From NCBI GenBank assembly GCA_026193125.1, contig JAPHSC010000370.1, positions 1-10,176 on the forward strand: a stretch of 10,176 nucleotides of DNA, given 5' to 3'. This DNA comes from Gammaproteobacteria bacterium. Its GTDB lineage: Bacteria > Pseudomonadota > Gammaproteobacteria > Steroidobacterales > BM003. Of this stretch, positions 1 to 6,597 are shown piece after piece. The translations under genes and the position numbers were made by a program. The notes beneath the pieces are model-generated. The model worked only from the letters and a program-made list of their open reading frames with translations. It was not told where the DNA came from and searched no databases. How positions within the stretch are numbered: the first letter of the stretch is position 1; every line of letters starts with the position of its first letter.

Positions 1-130
1 CGACCAGCCCCGGGCCGCAAGCCTTGTCCAGTGAATTTACCGTTACCGCAGCGGTCGAGCCAGCGCCAGGACGCATGTATTTGTAAGCATGATCGGCGCC
101 CGCAAAAAAATGCCGGGATACAACTGCTAG
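1..130. other. Window-edge sequence, no supported gene
   Basis: This stretch lies beyond the operon terminator. Short frames run off the left edge on both strands. One plus-strand frame ends at a TAA at 84-86 and could be the tail of a gene converging on the mtr operon. One minus-strand frame is open from an ATG at 76 to the edge, but that ATG has no clear Shine-Dalgarno. Neither has a recognisable motif, so no CDS is called. Confidence 0.4.
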
Positions 131-170
131 AAATAAAAAGGGCCGCCCGTGTATGGATCACGGGCAGCCC
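131..170 (-). terminator. Rho-independent terminator of the mtrCAB operon
   Basis: A long stem-loop has arms 140-151 and 159-170: eleven Watson-Crick pairs with one C/A mismatch and a 7-nt loop. In minus-strand transcription it is followed directly by TTTTTATTT (complement of 131-139). It lies about 45 nt past the mtrB stop. Stem length, GC-rich base and U-tract are all as expected for an intrinsic terminator. On the plus strand there is no T-tract after it, so it reads as directional. Confidence 0.88.
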
Positions 171-180
171 TGGGAGTGAA

Positions 181-201
181 GGTCGGGGCTAGCCCGCGAC
201 C
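181..201 (-). repeat. Small hairpin between mtrB stop and terminator
   Basis: GGTCG at 181-185 pairs with CGACC at 197-201. Inside these arms GGG and CCC pair around a CTAG loop, leaving one bulged base. No T-tract follows on either strand, so it is not a terminator itself. It may protect the 3' end of the mtr transcript or be incidental. Confidence 0.35.
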
Positions 202-214
202 AGTGGTCCAGAGA

Positions 215-2332
215 TTACTCTTCCTCGCCAGCCGCCATTTTGCCAAACGCGTACTGGAAGGATATCCAGGCTACGCCCTGGTTATAATTCTGCGGCTGCG
301 CTCCCATGCTCAGCAGGTTGTATATCGTGCTGGGATAAACGCTTTCCAGACTCCAGTCGGCCGAATCGTACTTCTCGTACCAGTAACCGCCGCGCAGGCT
401 GAGACGTTCGTTGTACTTGAAGTCCAGGTAAAGCTTGACCATGTCCATACGCGAGGTCTGATCCGGATAACTGGAGTTTGCCAACAGTGTCTGCATGCTG
501 GTGCTACTGCTGGAATCCGTATAGGTGTAATCCAGTTTCACATCCAGACGATCCTTGATTGCCGGGACGGAAATACCCATCACTACAGTATCAAAGTCGT
601 CCTTTACCTCGGAAGACCAATTGGGCTGTCCAAAATCCTGGCTGCCTACCTCGGTCGAACTGAAATTTTCGTGACTGTACATGAGGTACAGGCTGCTATC
701 GGCCGGCAACACAATTGATCCGTCCAGCGTCACATTGATGTAATCGCTGTCAGTGAGGCCAAGCGTTGAGTTCTTGTATTCATCCTCGCTGTACTCGCTG
801 CTGATACCCAACTGCAAAGTATCCATGGGCTGGTAACCCAGTTGCAGGCGCACGGAATCCCGATCGCGATCCGCCATGTTGTATTTACGCATGAGAGGAT
901 TTTGCGGCGCCAGGTTGTCCAGGGCCTGGTATTCAGTGCCCGTGCGCTCCTCGGTCGCTACGGTGAAAAATCCGTCCAGGGAATTGCCGGGGCGGAATTG
1001 CAGGGTAGCCCATAGCTTGCTGGTTTCTGTCTCGGTACGTTCCTGCAAGTCACGGGTGTAACTGCTGTAGTCATACCCGGCCAGCACGGAACCTATGCCG
1101 GATAACCGATATACACCCTTTAATTTCATGTCCTCACGTTTGAACGAATAGGGCGTGTTGGATACGGCTTCCGGTGCCAGAACCACATCCGCTGACACCC
1201 CCTGGTAGGTCTCGACAGGAGTCTTGTTGTCACGGTCATCCAGCCGATACTCGGCCGTCACACGCAGTTCACGCAGAGGGTTTGTAGTCAGTTTCAGGTT
1301 GATATTGCTGGTGTCCACCTTGCCACCCAGGTTGCTTCTTGGCAGCGCTCCCGTGACCAGGTCGGGGTTAACCGAATAGGGCAGATAGTCTGCCGTCTGT
1401 TCCATGCTGCCCGCTGAAACGCGAGTGCTCAGCAAGGTCTGCCACGCATCAAACTGGTAACTGGCGGTCAGACTTGCCTGGTTGTAACTGTTGTCTGGCG
1501 CCAGCGCCTTTTGGCCGGTTTCAGAGCCCGGGCCCGAATAGGGATTGTCCCAGGTGATCCCGGCGTAGCCGGAATCAAAAGTGGATCCGTAGTATTCGCC
1601 ACGCAGGAACCACTTGCCCCGCGTGTAACTCACGCCGGCCACATATTCTTCCGTGGTGTAGGCCATGGGCTGGGCAAACTCGGTGCTGAAAGTCAGGAAA
1701 TTACCCCAGTTGCGACGATTACCGTCCCGGGTTTCCTGGCGATAGTCCGCGTCTATCGACCAGAACTTGGCAGGTGTCAAATTGAATTCCAGTCCCTGGT
1801 TTTCCCGGTCGTAGCCCAGTGGCGCCGGCGCCAGGTTGGCATCCAGGTTGGGCATGGACCCGGTATCCGGGCCACGCACAAAGCCGGCCGGAAGACTCAG
1901 GACACCGTAGTCGGTTACTGCCAGGGGACTGACAGTGTCATCGTAAAAGCGCCGGGGTATGTTTTGAAAAAAGACGTCTACGCGGAACAGTCCCTGCAAA
2001 CCGCCTCCCATCGTCAGGGAAGAAGAGTCCAGTGCCAGATCGCGTCCGTCCAGGGTGAACCACATACCGTCCTTGCCCCACCATTTCATCAGGGCGTTGA
2101 CCAGTCCGTAGCCACCTTTCTCATCCAGGCCGGTGTAATCGCCAAAACGCGCCGAGGTATCGGACACGCTGTATCCACCCAGTTCGACAGTTCCCTCGGC
2201 TCCTTGCGGGAATTCACATTTTGCACACTTCCAGGTGCTGGTATCCAGTTGCGCCGCCTGTGCGGCGTTGCCGGCCAGGAGCAGGGCGATTGCCAGGGCC
2301 AGGGGACTCGCTATTCTCGTCTTGGTATTCAT
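215..2332 (-). CDS. mtrB: MtrB/PioB-family outer-membrane beta-barrel of the electron conduit
   Basis: The 705-residue protein is the predicted porin that holds the decaheme MtrA across the outer membrane so electrons can reach the surface cytochrome. Residues 1-26 form a signal peptide (basic N-terminus, Leu/Ala core, AQA end). The mature N-terminus has the CXXC motif typical of the family, Cys36-Ala-Lys-Cys39 after a Trp. These appear to be the only cysteines. The rest alternates aromatic and polar residues with Asp/Asn/Gly/Ser-rich turns, as in a large beta-barrel. Length is close to Shewanella MtrB (about 700). The chain ends ISFQYAFGK plus a short acidic tail, so the usual terminal aromatic is not the last residue. 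The ATG has GAGG 8 nt upstream, overlapping the mtrA stop. The call rests on family pattern plus position as the third gene of a C-A-B operon; PioB-like naming is the main alternative. Confidence 0.93.
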   Translation of the reverse strand: MNTKTRIASPLALAIALLLAGNAAQAAQLDTSTWKCAKCEFPQGAEGTVELGGYSVSDTSARFGDYTGLDEKGGYGLVNALMKWWGKDGMWFTLDGRDLALDSSSLTMGGGLQGLFRVDVFFQNIPRRFYDDTVSPLAVTDYGVLSLPAGFVRGPDTGSMPNLDANLAPAPLGYDRENQGLEFNLTPAKFWSIDADYRQETRDGNRRNWGNFLTFSTEFAQPMAYTTEEYVAGVSYTRGKWFLRGEYYGSTFDSGYAGITWDNPYSGPGSETGQKALAPDNSYNQASLTASYQFDAWQTLLSTRVSAGSMEQTADYLPYSVNPDLVTGALPRSNLGGKVDTSNINLKLTTNPLRELRVTAEYRLDDRDNKTPVETYQGVSADVVLAPEAVSNTPYSFKREDMKLKGVYRLSGIGSVLAGYDYSSYTRDLQERTETETSKLWATLQFRPGNSLDGFFTVATEERTGTEYQALDNLAPQNPLMRKYNMADRDRDSVRLQLGYQPMDTLQLGISSEYSEDEYKNSTLGLTDSDYINVTLDGSIVLPADSSLYLMYSHENFSSTEVGSQDFGQPNWSSEVKDDFDTVVMGISVPAIKDRLDVKLDYTYTDSSSSTSMQTLLANSSYPDQTSRMDMVKLYLDFKYNERLSLRGGYWYEKYDSADWSLESVYPSTIYNLLSMGAQPQNYNQGVAWISFQYAFGKMAAGEEE

Positions 2333-2340
2333 TTTCTTGA

Positions 2341-2344
2341 CCTC
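2341..2344 (-). promoter_or_regulatory. mtrB ribosome binding site overlapping mtrA stop
   Basis: On the minus strand the mtrA stop TGA runs into GG to give TGAGG. The GAGG is the mtrB Shine-Dalgarno, 8 nt before its ATG at 2332. Ribosomes ending mtrA are therefore placed to restart on mtrB, which suggests translational coupling of the two subunits of the conduit. Confidence 0.75.
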
Positions 2345-3308
2345 AACGCATCAAGGCTTGGCCCGAGGGGTGATTAGACCCGTGGACCTCGGTATGACAG
2401 TTCATGCAACTGCCGGCCAGCACCATGGAGGAAGTGGTCCCCTGGGAGACGCCTGCCTGGGTAAATGCCGAGCTGGGGTGTCCGGCCTGGGAGTGGCACT
2501 GCTGGCACAATTGCGGCGGACGTTTCTTGAGCATCGCGGTATGCACTGAACCGTGAGGTTCGTGACAGACCGTGCAATCTTCCGCGACCGGAGCATGCTC
2601 CCAGAGAAATGGGCCGCGTTTCTCTGCGTGACAGCCGTAGCACAGTTGATTGGTGTTCTCTTTTACAATCAAATGATCGGCCACCGACCCGTGCGGATTA
2701 TGGCACTGGCTGCAAGCCATTGCGCCAAAACGCAAGGGGTGGGAAGAGGGCTTGAAACTGGCCGCGCGCTGGGCGCTGTGGCAGGCATAGCAGCGTTCTG
2801 GCTGCTCCTCGGGCACCGTCATCGGATCCCTGATCACGTGCAACTGGTGACAATCGGCGCAGGCAATATCCTGGCTGTTGTGCGGACTGCCCTGCCAATT
2901 GGGTCCCAAATGTCCCTGGTGACACGCCAGGCACATGGAGTTTTGTTCAGGCACCGGCGTAGGTTTTTCCGAGCCGAACTTAATCATGGGCGGGCGTTCC
3001 TCACCACGCTTGACCCGTCCCGTGTGATTGCCGCCGGGTCCATGGCAGGCTTCGCACTGAGCCTGTCCCTCGGCAAAGGGAGTCCGGCTGTCGGCCGTAT
3101 TTCCGTGCGGCGTCTTCAGTACCGTCATGATGTTGTCTTCGGTATGGCACATCAGACACTGGTCAGCGCCCTTGCGGCTGAAGGTGTTCTGGTCAGCCTC
3201 CACGTCCTTGGCATTGACGCCGACAGACAGGGGCATCAGGACCAGCAGGGCCAACGCCTGCAATGCCGGTTTCAGCTGGCGCAAATGAATCTTTTGGTAG
3301 ATTTGCAT
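2343..3308 (-). CDS. mtrA: MtrA/DmsE-family periplasmic decaheme c-type cytochrome
   Basis: This 321-residue multiheme protein relays electrons from periplasmic or inner-membrane donors through the MtrB barrel. Ten CXXCH sites start at residues 51, 85, 126, 150, 173, 199, 223, 245, 268 and 301, giving ten c-type hemes, and all cysteines belong to them. The N-terminus (about 1-33) is a signal peptide with a Leu-rich core and a VNA end, so it is exported for cytochrome c maturation. Length is close to Shewanella MtrA (about 333). I chose the ATG at 3308 because GAGAAG lies just upstream and the signal peptide then has normal length. A TTG 51 nt further upstream (3359) extends the frame but has no well-spaced Shine-Dalgarno. 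The DmsE name (extracellular DMSO respiration) is a paralogue alternative; the mtrC/mtrB neighbours favour MtrA. Confidence 0.95.
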   Translation of the reverse strand: MQIYQKIHLRQLKPALQALALLVLMPLSVGVNAKDVEADQNTFSRKGADQCLMCHTEDNIMTVLKTPHGNTADSRTPFAEGQAQCEACHGPGGNHTGRVKRGEERPPMIKFGSEKPTPVPEQNSMCLACHQGHLGPNWQGSPHNSQDIACADCHQLHVIRDPMTVPEEQPERCYACHSAQRAASFKPSSHPLRFGAMACSQCHNPHGSVADHLIVKENTNQLCYGCHAEKRGPFLWEHAPVAEDCTVCHEPHGSVHTAMLKKRPPQLCQQCHSQAGHPSSAFTQAGVSQGTTSSMVLAGSCMNCHTEVHGSNHPSGQALMR

Positions 3309-3395
3309 AATTCTTCTCGTGACGGGGGCGACTCGATACAGGGCGTCTTTTTTACGCAAACCTGAATAGAGCCCAGGCCGGTAAATCGAAAATCA

Positions 3396-3426
3396 CAAGG
3401 CGCCGGGGAAATTCCCAGGCGCCTTG
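3396..3426 (-). promoter_or_regulatory. Strong hairpin between mtrC and mtrA
   Basis: Arms 3396-3404 and 3418-3426 pair perfectly over 9 bp. After one G/A mismatch, four more pairs (3406-3409 with 3413-3416) close a tight loop. In minus-strand RNA the stem is followed by UGAUUUUCGAUUU, U-rich but interrupted. It could be a leaky terminator or attenuator setting the mtrC:mtrAB ratio, or a stabiliser of the mtrC 3' end after mRNA processing. The structure is clear; its role is inferred. Confidence 0.6.
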
Positions 3427-3434
3427 CTCAAACC

Positions 3435-3450
3435 CTGAATATGTATTCAG
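3435..3450. repeat. Perfect palindrome just after mtrC stop
   Basis: The sequence CTGAATATGTATTCAG has 7-bp perfect inverted arms around a 2-nt centre. It lies 13 nt past the mtrC stop and directly before the larger hairpin. In RNA it could form a 6-bp stem with a 4-nt loop. In DNA it has the symmetry of a dimeric regulator site. No specific regulator is recognised. Confidence 0.5.
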
Positions 3451-3463
3451 AGACATTTTTCTC

Positions 3464-5680
3464 TTACCGATGCATCTCGGCAGTATCCGCGATTCTGCCA
3501 GCGGCGTGGCAAACCGAGCAGGATTCCTGGCCGGAGTCCGGGATACCGGGCAATGCGCCAGTTTCCGTGAACGTGCTCTTCACCGCATCAAACCACGCAC
3601 CGTTGGAGACCATGTGGTTGATGGCATCTTGCGACGTATGGCAGTTGGTGCAGATGGCAGCCGTGGGCGAGGTGGCCAGGTCATCTGACCAGATCGTGTT
3701 ATCGCCTTCGACTGTGGTTAATGCGCGGGCTGTCGCACGAGGACCGTTGTAGCGACCGGTAACATGGCAGATATCACACTTGCCCATATCATTGGGGAAG
3801 GTGATCCCGGCCACTGCGCCATCCAGGTAGGTCGGGTCGGCATTGTGCAGTTTGTGCACCGCCACTGACAGCGCCACTGAATCACTGCCTGCTGACAATT
3901 CGCTTGTATGGCAATTCAGGCACACCAGCACATTGTTGTTGCCACGACCACCGTGGTTATTGATCGTTCCATGGCAGGCGTTGCACTTGGCTTCGTCGAC
4001 GGCCAGCACACGGGGTGTGCCCGGGAAAAACACGGCCGACTTAGCGTAGGCGCGCTCACCCGCCACGTTCATGCGGGCGTCGAACGAGATCATCGGATCG
4101 CCACTCACCGCAGCAGGCAGGTCAACCAGCGGAATGGTGAAGCTACCGTCGGCATTCTGGGCCGGAGGTGCTGCCGCCAGCGAGCTCAGCTGCACCTGGT
4201 AGGAGTAACCCTGGAATGCGGTCGTGCCGGGGAAGCTCACGTTTCCGTCCTCGTCACCGTTGTATATGTCGTCGGTGCTCCAGCCGAGGTAAACGATCTG
4301 GCGACCGGCGGTGTACTCTGCATCGGCGAACAGGTCGTCGGCGCCGGTGGTGAGGTTGGTCACTTTCACATCAACCGTGGGCGGCGACACCGCAAAGTCG
4401 GCGCCGACAATCTCGGCCGTGTAGTTGGCTCCGAGTTCCTGGCGCAGCTTGTTGCTGCCAGGGATGGCAGCGTGGGCCGCTTCCGGCATCGGGCCGGACC
4501 CACCGTCGAAGTGGCAGGTGATGCAGTTATCGTTACGCGAGACAAACGCACTGCCCGCGAGCACGTGGTTCATGCCGTAAGTCGACAGACCGGTTACCGG
4601 GTCGGGCGCATCCGTCACCAACATACCAACGTGGCAGGCGCCACAGGCTTCGGAGGAAATGTTGGTCGTCCACATATCACCATCGGGCGTCGTGGCCGAA
4701 GCTGCATGACAGCTGGCGCAATCGGTGACGTCATTCGGATAGGTCACTTCCGAATAGTCATGCAGGGTTTCGTTAAATCCAACTACCTGGTAGGGGAAGT
4801 CCCCCTGCGAGGCGCGGAATTCGGCGGCGTGAATAGCGTGGACCATGTGCGCCAAGTCTACCAGTGCACCGGTGTCGGCATCACGGCTGAAGTCATTGTG
4901 GCAGGTATCGCAATAAGTGGTGTTGTTGCGACCGCCACCATGCAAGCCCAGGGCACCATGACAGCCATTACAGGTATCAATCGACACGATCGAGCGACTG
5001 CCGGTTCCGGCGCCACCGTTGGGTACGAAGTCAATCGAGGGATTGAACGGCATAATGCTGTTGTCTATGCCTCCAAACTGGATCGCGATGCGATGGGTCA
5101 GGTTGGGTTCATAGGCGACCGCAACCGGATCCGTAACATCGGCCGGGTCCAGGGCGAAGGTGTAGGTGTAGGAACCGTTGCCATTGTCGACAAAACGCGC
5201 CGCATTGCCGGTTTCCGTGGTCGCTTGCAGAGCCTGGGGCAAGGCATCAGGAGCGCTGCCATCGGTGGTCTCGAACCTGTTGATGTAGCTCTGCCAGCCG
5301 CCGAACTCATTGCCTGAACCAGGTAGCAGCTTGGCCAGGGCATAACGGGTATTACTGGCGGTAATGCCTACGATGGGCTTTCCGTCGGCGGTCGCCAGGG
5401 TGAAAGTCACCACCGGTGGACTGGCAATCGTGGCATCGGTGATCTCGGCTACCAGGCGGTTACCCTGGGCCACCAGGGCCGCAACCGCACTTGGGTCACT
5501 GTAATCAATAATGTCGCTTGCCGCGGGGCCAGTCGGACCTACCGGACCAGGAGCACCAGCAGGCCCTGTTGCGCCATCTTCACCATCACTGCCGCAACCA
5601 GAAAGACCGAGCATCAAGCCGGTGATACCTATTACCGCCAATTGTGCAGATTTTCTGCTTAGTGTGCTAAAGCGAAACAT
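3464..5680 (-). CDS. mtrC: OmcA/MtrC-family surface decaheme c-type cytochrome (lipoprotein)
   Basis: This 738-residue protein is the predicted terminal reductase at the cell surface, passing electrons to metal oxides, flavins or other extracellular acceptors. A lipoprotein signal ends in LSGC with lipidated Cys29. Residues 33-53 hold seven Gly-X-Y triplets, a collagen-like linker. A beta-rich domain (about 56-230) precedes a pentaheme domain with CXXCH at 237, 257, 321, 346 and 386. A second beta-rich domain (about 406-560) precedes another pentaheme domain with CXXCH at 566, 587, 635, 677 and 721. This matches the MtrC/MtrF/OmcA four-domain plan. Each pentaheme half opens with a similar CNxCHG...HGG block, a trace of internal duplication. 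All cysteines other than Cys29 are heme-binding. The ATG has AGGAG 8 nt upstream. It is first in the operon, and mtrC rather than omcA is favoured by the mtrAB neighbours. Confidence 0.95.
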   Translation of the reverse strand: MFRFSTLSRKSAQLAVIGITGLMLGLSGCGSDGEDGATGPAGAPGPVGPTGPAASDIIDYSDPSAVAALVAQGNRLVAEITDATIASPPVVTFTLATADGKPIVGITASNTRYALAKLLPGSGNEFGGWQSYINRFETTDGSAPDALPQALQATTETGNAARFVDNGNGSYTYTFALDPADVTDPVAVAYEPNLTHRIAIQFGGIDNSIMPFNPSIDFVPNGGAGTGSRSIVSIDTCNGCHGALGLHGGGRNNTTYCDTCHNDFSRDADTGALVDLAHMVHAIHAAEFRASQGDFPYQVVGFNETLHDYSEVTYPNDVTDCASCHAASATTPDGDMWTTNISSEACGACHVGMLVTDAPDPVTGLSTYGMNHVLAGSAFVSRNDNCITCHFDGGSGPMPEAAHAAIPGSNKLRQELGANYTAEIVGADFAVSPPTVDVKVTNLTTGADDLFADAEYTAGRQIVYLGWSTDDIYNGDEDGNVSFPGTTAFQGYSYQVQLSSLAAAPPAQNADGSFTIPLVDLPAAVSGDPMISFDARMNVAGERAYAKSAVFFPGTPRVLAVDEAKCNACHGTINNHGGRGNNNVLVCLNCHTSELSAGSDSVALSVAVHKLHNADPTYLDGAVAGITFPNDMGKCDICHVTGRYNGPRATARALTTVEGDNTIWSDDLATSPTAAICTNCHTSQDAINHMVSNGAWFDAVKSTFTETGALPGIPDSGQESCSVCHAAGRIADTAEMHR

Positions 5681-5688
5681 ATTTTGAG

Positions 5689-5693
5689 CTCCT
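5689..5693 (-). promoter_or_regulatory. mtrC ribosome binding site
   Basis: AGGAG on the minus strand lies 8 nt before the ATG at 5680. It supports this start, which also gives a complete lipoprotein signal. Confidence 0.8.
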
Positions 5694-5750
5694 GCTCTTC
5701 TGCCCGAAGGTTATTGAAATCTATGGTCTATTTTCCAAACCGTCCTGTAC

Positions 5751-5807
5751 TGCTTTCTCAGTGCTGCCCAAGCGTGCCTGGAAAAAACACATCAAGTGAA
5801 AGCACTG
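5751..5807 (-). repeat. Mutually exclusive inverted repeats in the presumed mtrC leader
   Basis: Two 7-bp perfect pairings share bases. TGCTTTC (5751-5757) matches GAAAGCA (5798-5804). CAGTGCT (5759-5765) matches AGCACTG (5801-5807). Since 5801-5804 is used by both, only one can form at a time in the minus-strand RNA. The pairings lie about 70-130 nt upstream of the mtrC start. They could form a two-state leader structure or be chance. Confidence 0.4.
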
Positions 5808-5933
5808 CGATCAGACGGGAAGGCCTTTTGGTCCTTATTGTGTTCCCGGTCCCTTGGATGGGTTTTCTCACAACATTAACTTAAGTGCAATTCTGCGGTA
5901 ATGATGCATTGCGTCTATAGTGGTTAATCCCTA

Positions 5934-5959
5934 GACCGAGTGTAAATTTTGACTTGGTC
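5934..5959. repeat. Imperfect inverted repeat, operator-like
   Basis: GACCGAGT (5934-5941) and ACTTGGTC (5952-5959) are inverted copies with one mismatch (a G/U wobble in RNA) around an AT-rich 10-nt spacer. The site lies about 254 bp upstream of the mtrC start. It could be a regulator site. No known consensus (CRP, FNR, Fur) is matched. Confidence 0.4.
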
Positions 5960-6199
5960 GCCGTATGTCCAAATCCTCTGCGGCGCATCTGTTCTGCGCG
6001 GCGGGAATGTCATTCAAGACCAGGAAAGGTGTCGTTTGCGGTCGGACAGTAGATTAGCCGGGAGTAGGGCAACGCATGCAGAATTGAAGCCCAGCAGGCC
6101 CCGGCATAGCGCGCAACGCGATTTTAGGAGCCCGCGAAGCTCGGGGGACTTCCCTGGAGCGGGTATTGCAGGCTATTGCGGGTGTGACGGCCGCACTGT

Positions 6200-6514
6200 T
6201 CAGCCCGACTCGGTAGGCAGGCCGGCTTGAGCCCAGGAGAAGATGCCGCCCACGACGTTGACGGCGTCAACACCTTCCAGGCGGCAACGTATGACCGCAT
6301 CCCGGGAACGTCCACCCATAGCGCAGTGTATAAGGAGTTTCTTGCCGTCCAGCGGGGGGATCTGCGAGGGATTAAACGCGGACAGGGGTAACAGCGCGGC
6401 TCCGGGGATCCTCAGGCGCCGGTATTCCTCGACTTCCCGTACATCGATAAGTATCGCCTCGCCAGCCTGCAACCAGGCTGCAGCGCCTTGCACGTCTATC
6501 TCCTTGGGCAGCAT
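6200..6514 (-). CDS. Single-domain rhodanese-like sulfurtransferase
   Basis: This 104-residue protein is one rhodanese domain, expected to carry sulfane sulfur on a cysteine and pass it to an acceptor. The active-site loop is Cys64-Ala-Met-Gly-Gly-Arg-Ser70, preceded by the LLIHC strand. An IDVRE motif (residues 23-27) and a late VVGGIFSWAQAGLP segment are also typical. There is no signal peptide, so it is cytoplasmic. It resembles GlpE/PspE-size proteins, but the exact subfamily is not clear. I chose the ATG at 6514 because GAGGA sits 8 nt upstream. A GTG at 6529 would place that Shine-Dalgarno at the start codon itself. It is divergent from the DUF3365 gene across an 83-bp gap and separated by 519 bp from mtrC, so it is probably not part of the mtr operon. 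Confidence 0.88.
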   Translation of the reverse strand: MLPKEIDVQGAAAWLQAGEAILIDVREVEEYRRLRIPGAALLPLSAFNPSQIPPLDGKKLLIHCAMGGRSRDAVIRCRLEGVDAVNVVGGIFSWAQAGLPTESG

Positions 6515-6540
6515 GTCCAACTTCCTCACTATCTATTTAC

Positions 6541-6569
6541 TTCAAACCCGTTCACTACCGGGCTAAACT
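6541..6569 (+). promoter_or_regulatory. Candidate promoter for the DUF3365 gene
   Basis: TTCAAA (6541-6546) and TAAACT (6564-6569) are 17 nt apart, each with 4 of 6 matches to the sigma-70 consensus. The spacer contains a small inverted repeat (CCCG 6547-6550, CGGG 6559-6562). The match is weak and chosen mainly because it is correctly placed upstream of the gene. Confidence 0.3.
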
Positions 6570-6570
6570 C

Positions 6571-6597
6571 GACCTGTTGCTTCTCAGGAAACAGGTC
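6571..6597 (+). promoter_or_regulatory. Hairpin presenting the Shine-Dalgarno of the DUF3365 gene
   Basis: GACCTGTT (6571-6578) and AACAGGTC (6590-6597) are perfect 8-bp inverted arms. The 11-nt loop (6579-6589) ends in AGGA, the Shine-Dalgarno, 8 nt before the ATG at 6598. The stem ends exactly at the start codon. It could allow or tune ribosome access, or bind a protein. The pairing is seen directly; control of translation is inferred. Confidence 0.55.

Larger units (their letters stand above)
5681..6199. other. 519-bp non-coding region upstream of mtrC
   Basis: The gap lies between the rhodanese stop and the mtrC start, both genes being on the minus strand. It must hold the mtrC promoter and leader. 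I could not find a convincing sigma-70 -35/-10 pair. TTTACA and TATAGA occur on the minus strand near 5914-5946 but are 21 nt apart, too far. The open frames here have no Shine-Dalgarno or domain and look random. Structure present: AGGAG for mtrC, alternative inverted repeats at 5751-5807, an imperfect operator-like repeat at 5934-5959, and a 5-bp stem at 5983-5999. No good terminator for the rhodanese gene was seen; the CCCG/CGGG-type stem near 6131-6150 is weak. Confidence 0.55.

Noticed and set aside
3309..3359. Upstream TTG start for mtrA adding 17 residues
   Set aside because: It has no properly spaced Shine-Dalgarno and would put an Arg-rich extension before an already complete signal peptide. 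The ATG at 3308 has GAGAAG upstream.
1511..3365. Plus-strand open frames antisense to mtrB and mtrA (1511-2377, 2235-2549, 2553-3365)
   Set aside because: They lie wholly opposite well-supported genes, overlap one another, and show no recognisable motif.
3908..5317. Long plus-strand open frame of 469 codons antisense to mtrC
   Set aside because: It is a shadow of the GC-rich, heme-motif-rich mtrC frame. Its translation is Gly/Val/Arg/His-rich with no domain, signal or Shine-Dalgarno.
5519..5590. Collagen-like repeat as a phage tail-fibre or transferred fragment
   Set aside because: It is in frame between a lipobox and heme domains of one intact gene, with no phage genes nearby.
5788..5796. 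TTGAT on the minus strand as an FNR site
   Set aside because: Only one half-site is present; the partner ATCAA at the right spacing is missing.
5684..5884. Plus-strand frame of 66 codons in the mtrC leader
   Set aside because: No ribosome binding site or recognisable motif; it overlaps the mtrC Shine-Dalgarno and leader region.
5983..5999. GCGCA/TGCGC hairpin as a possible small RNA or terminator
   Set aside because: Only 5 bp with no T-tract; such stems are frequent by chance in GC-rich DNA.
5949..6230. Plus-strand frame of 93 codons in the mtrC-rhodanese gap
   Set aside because: TTG start, no Shine-Dalgarno, Arg/Ser-rich translation without a domain, and it runs into the rhodanese gene on the other strand.
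6515..6529. GTG start for the rhodanese
   Set aside because: The GAGGA Shine-Dalgarno overlaps this codon, so it serves the ATG at 6514 instead.
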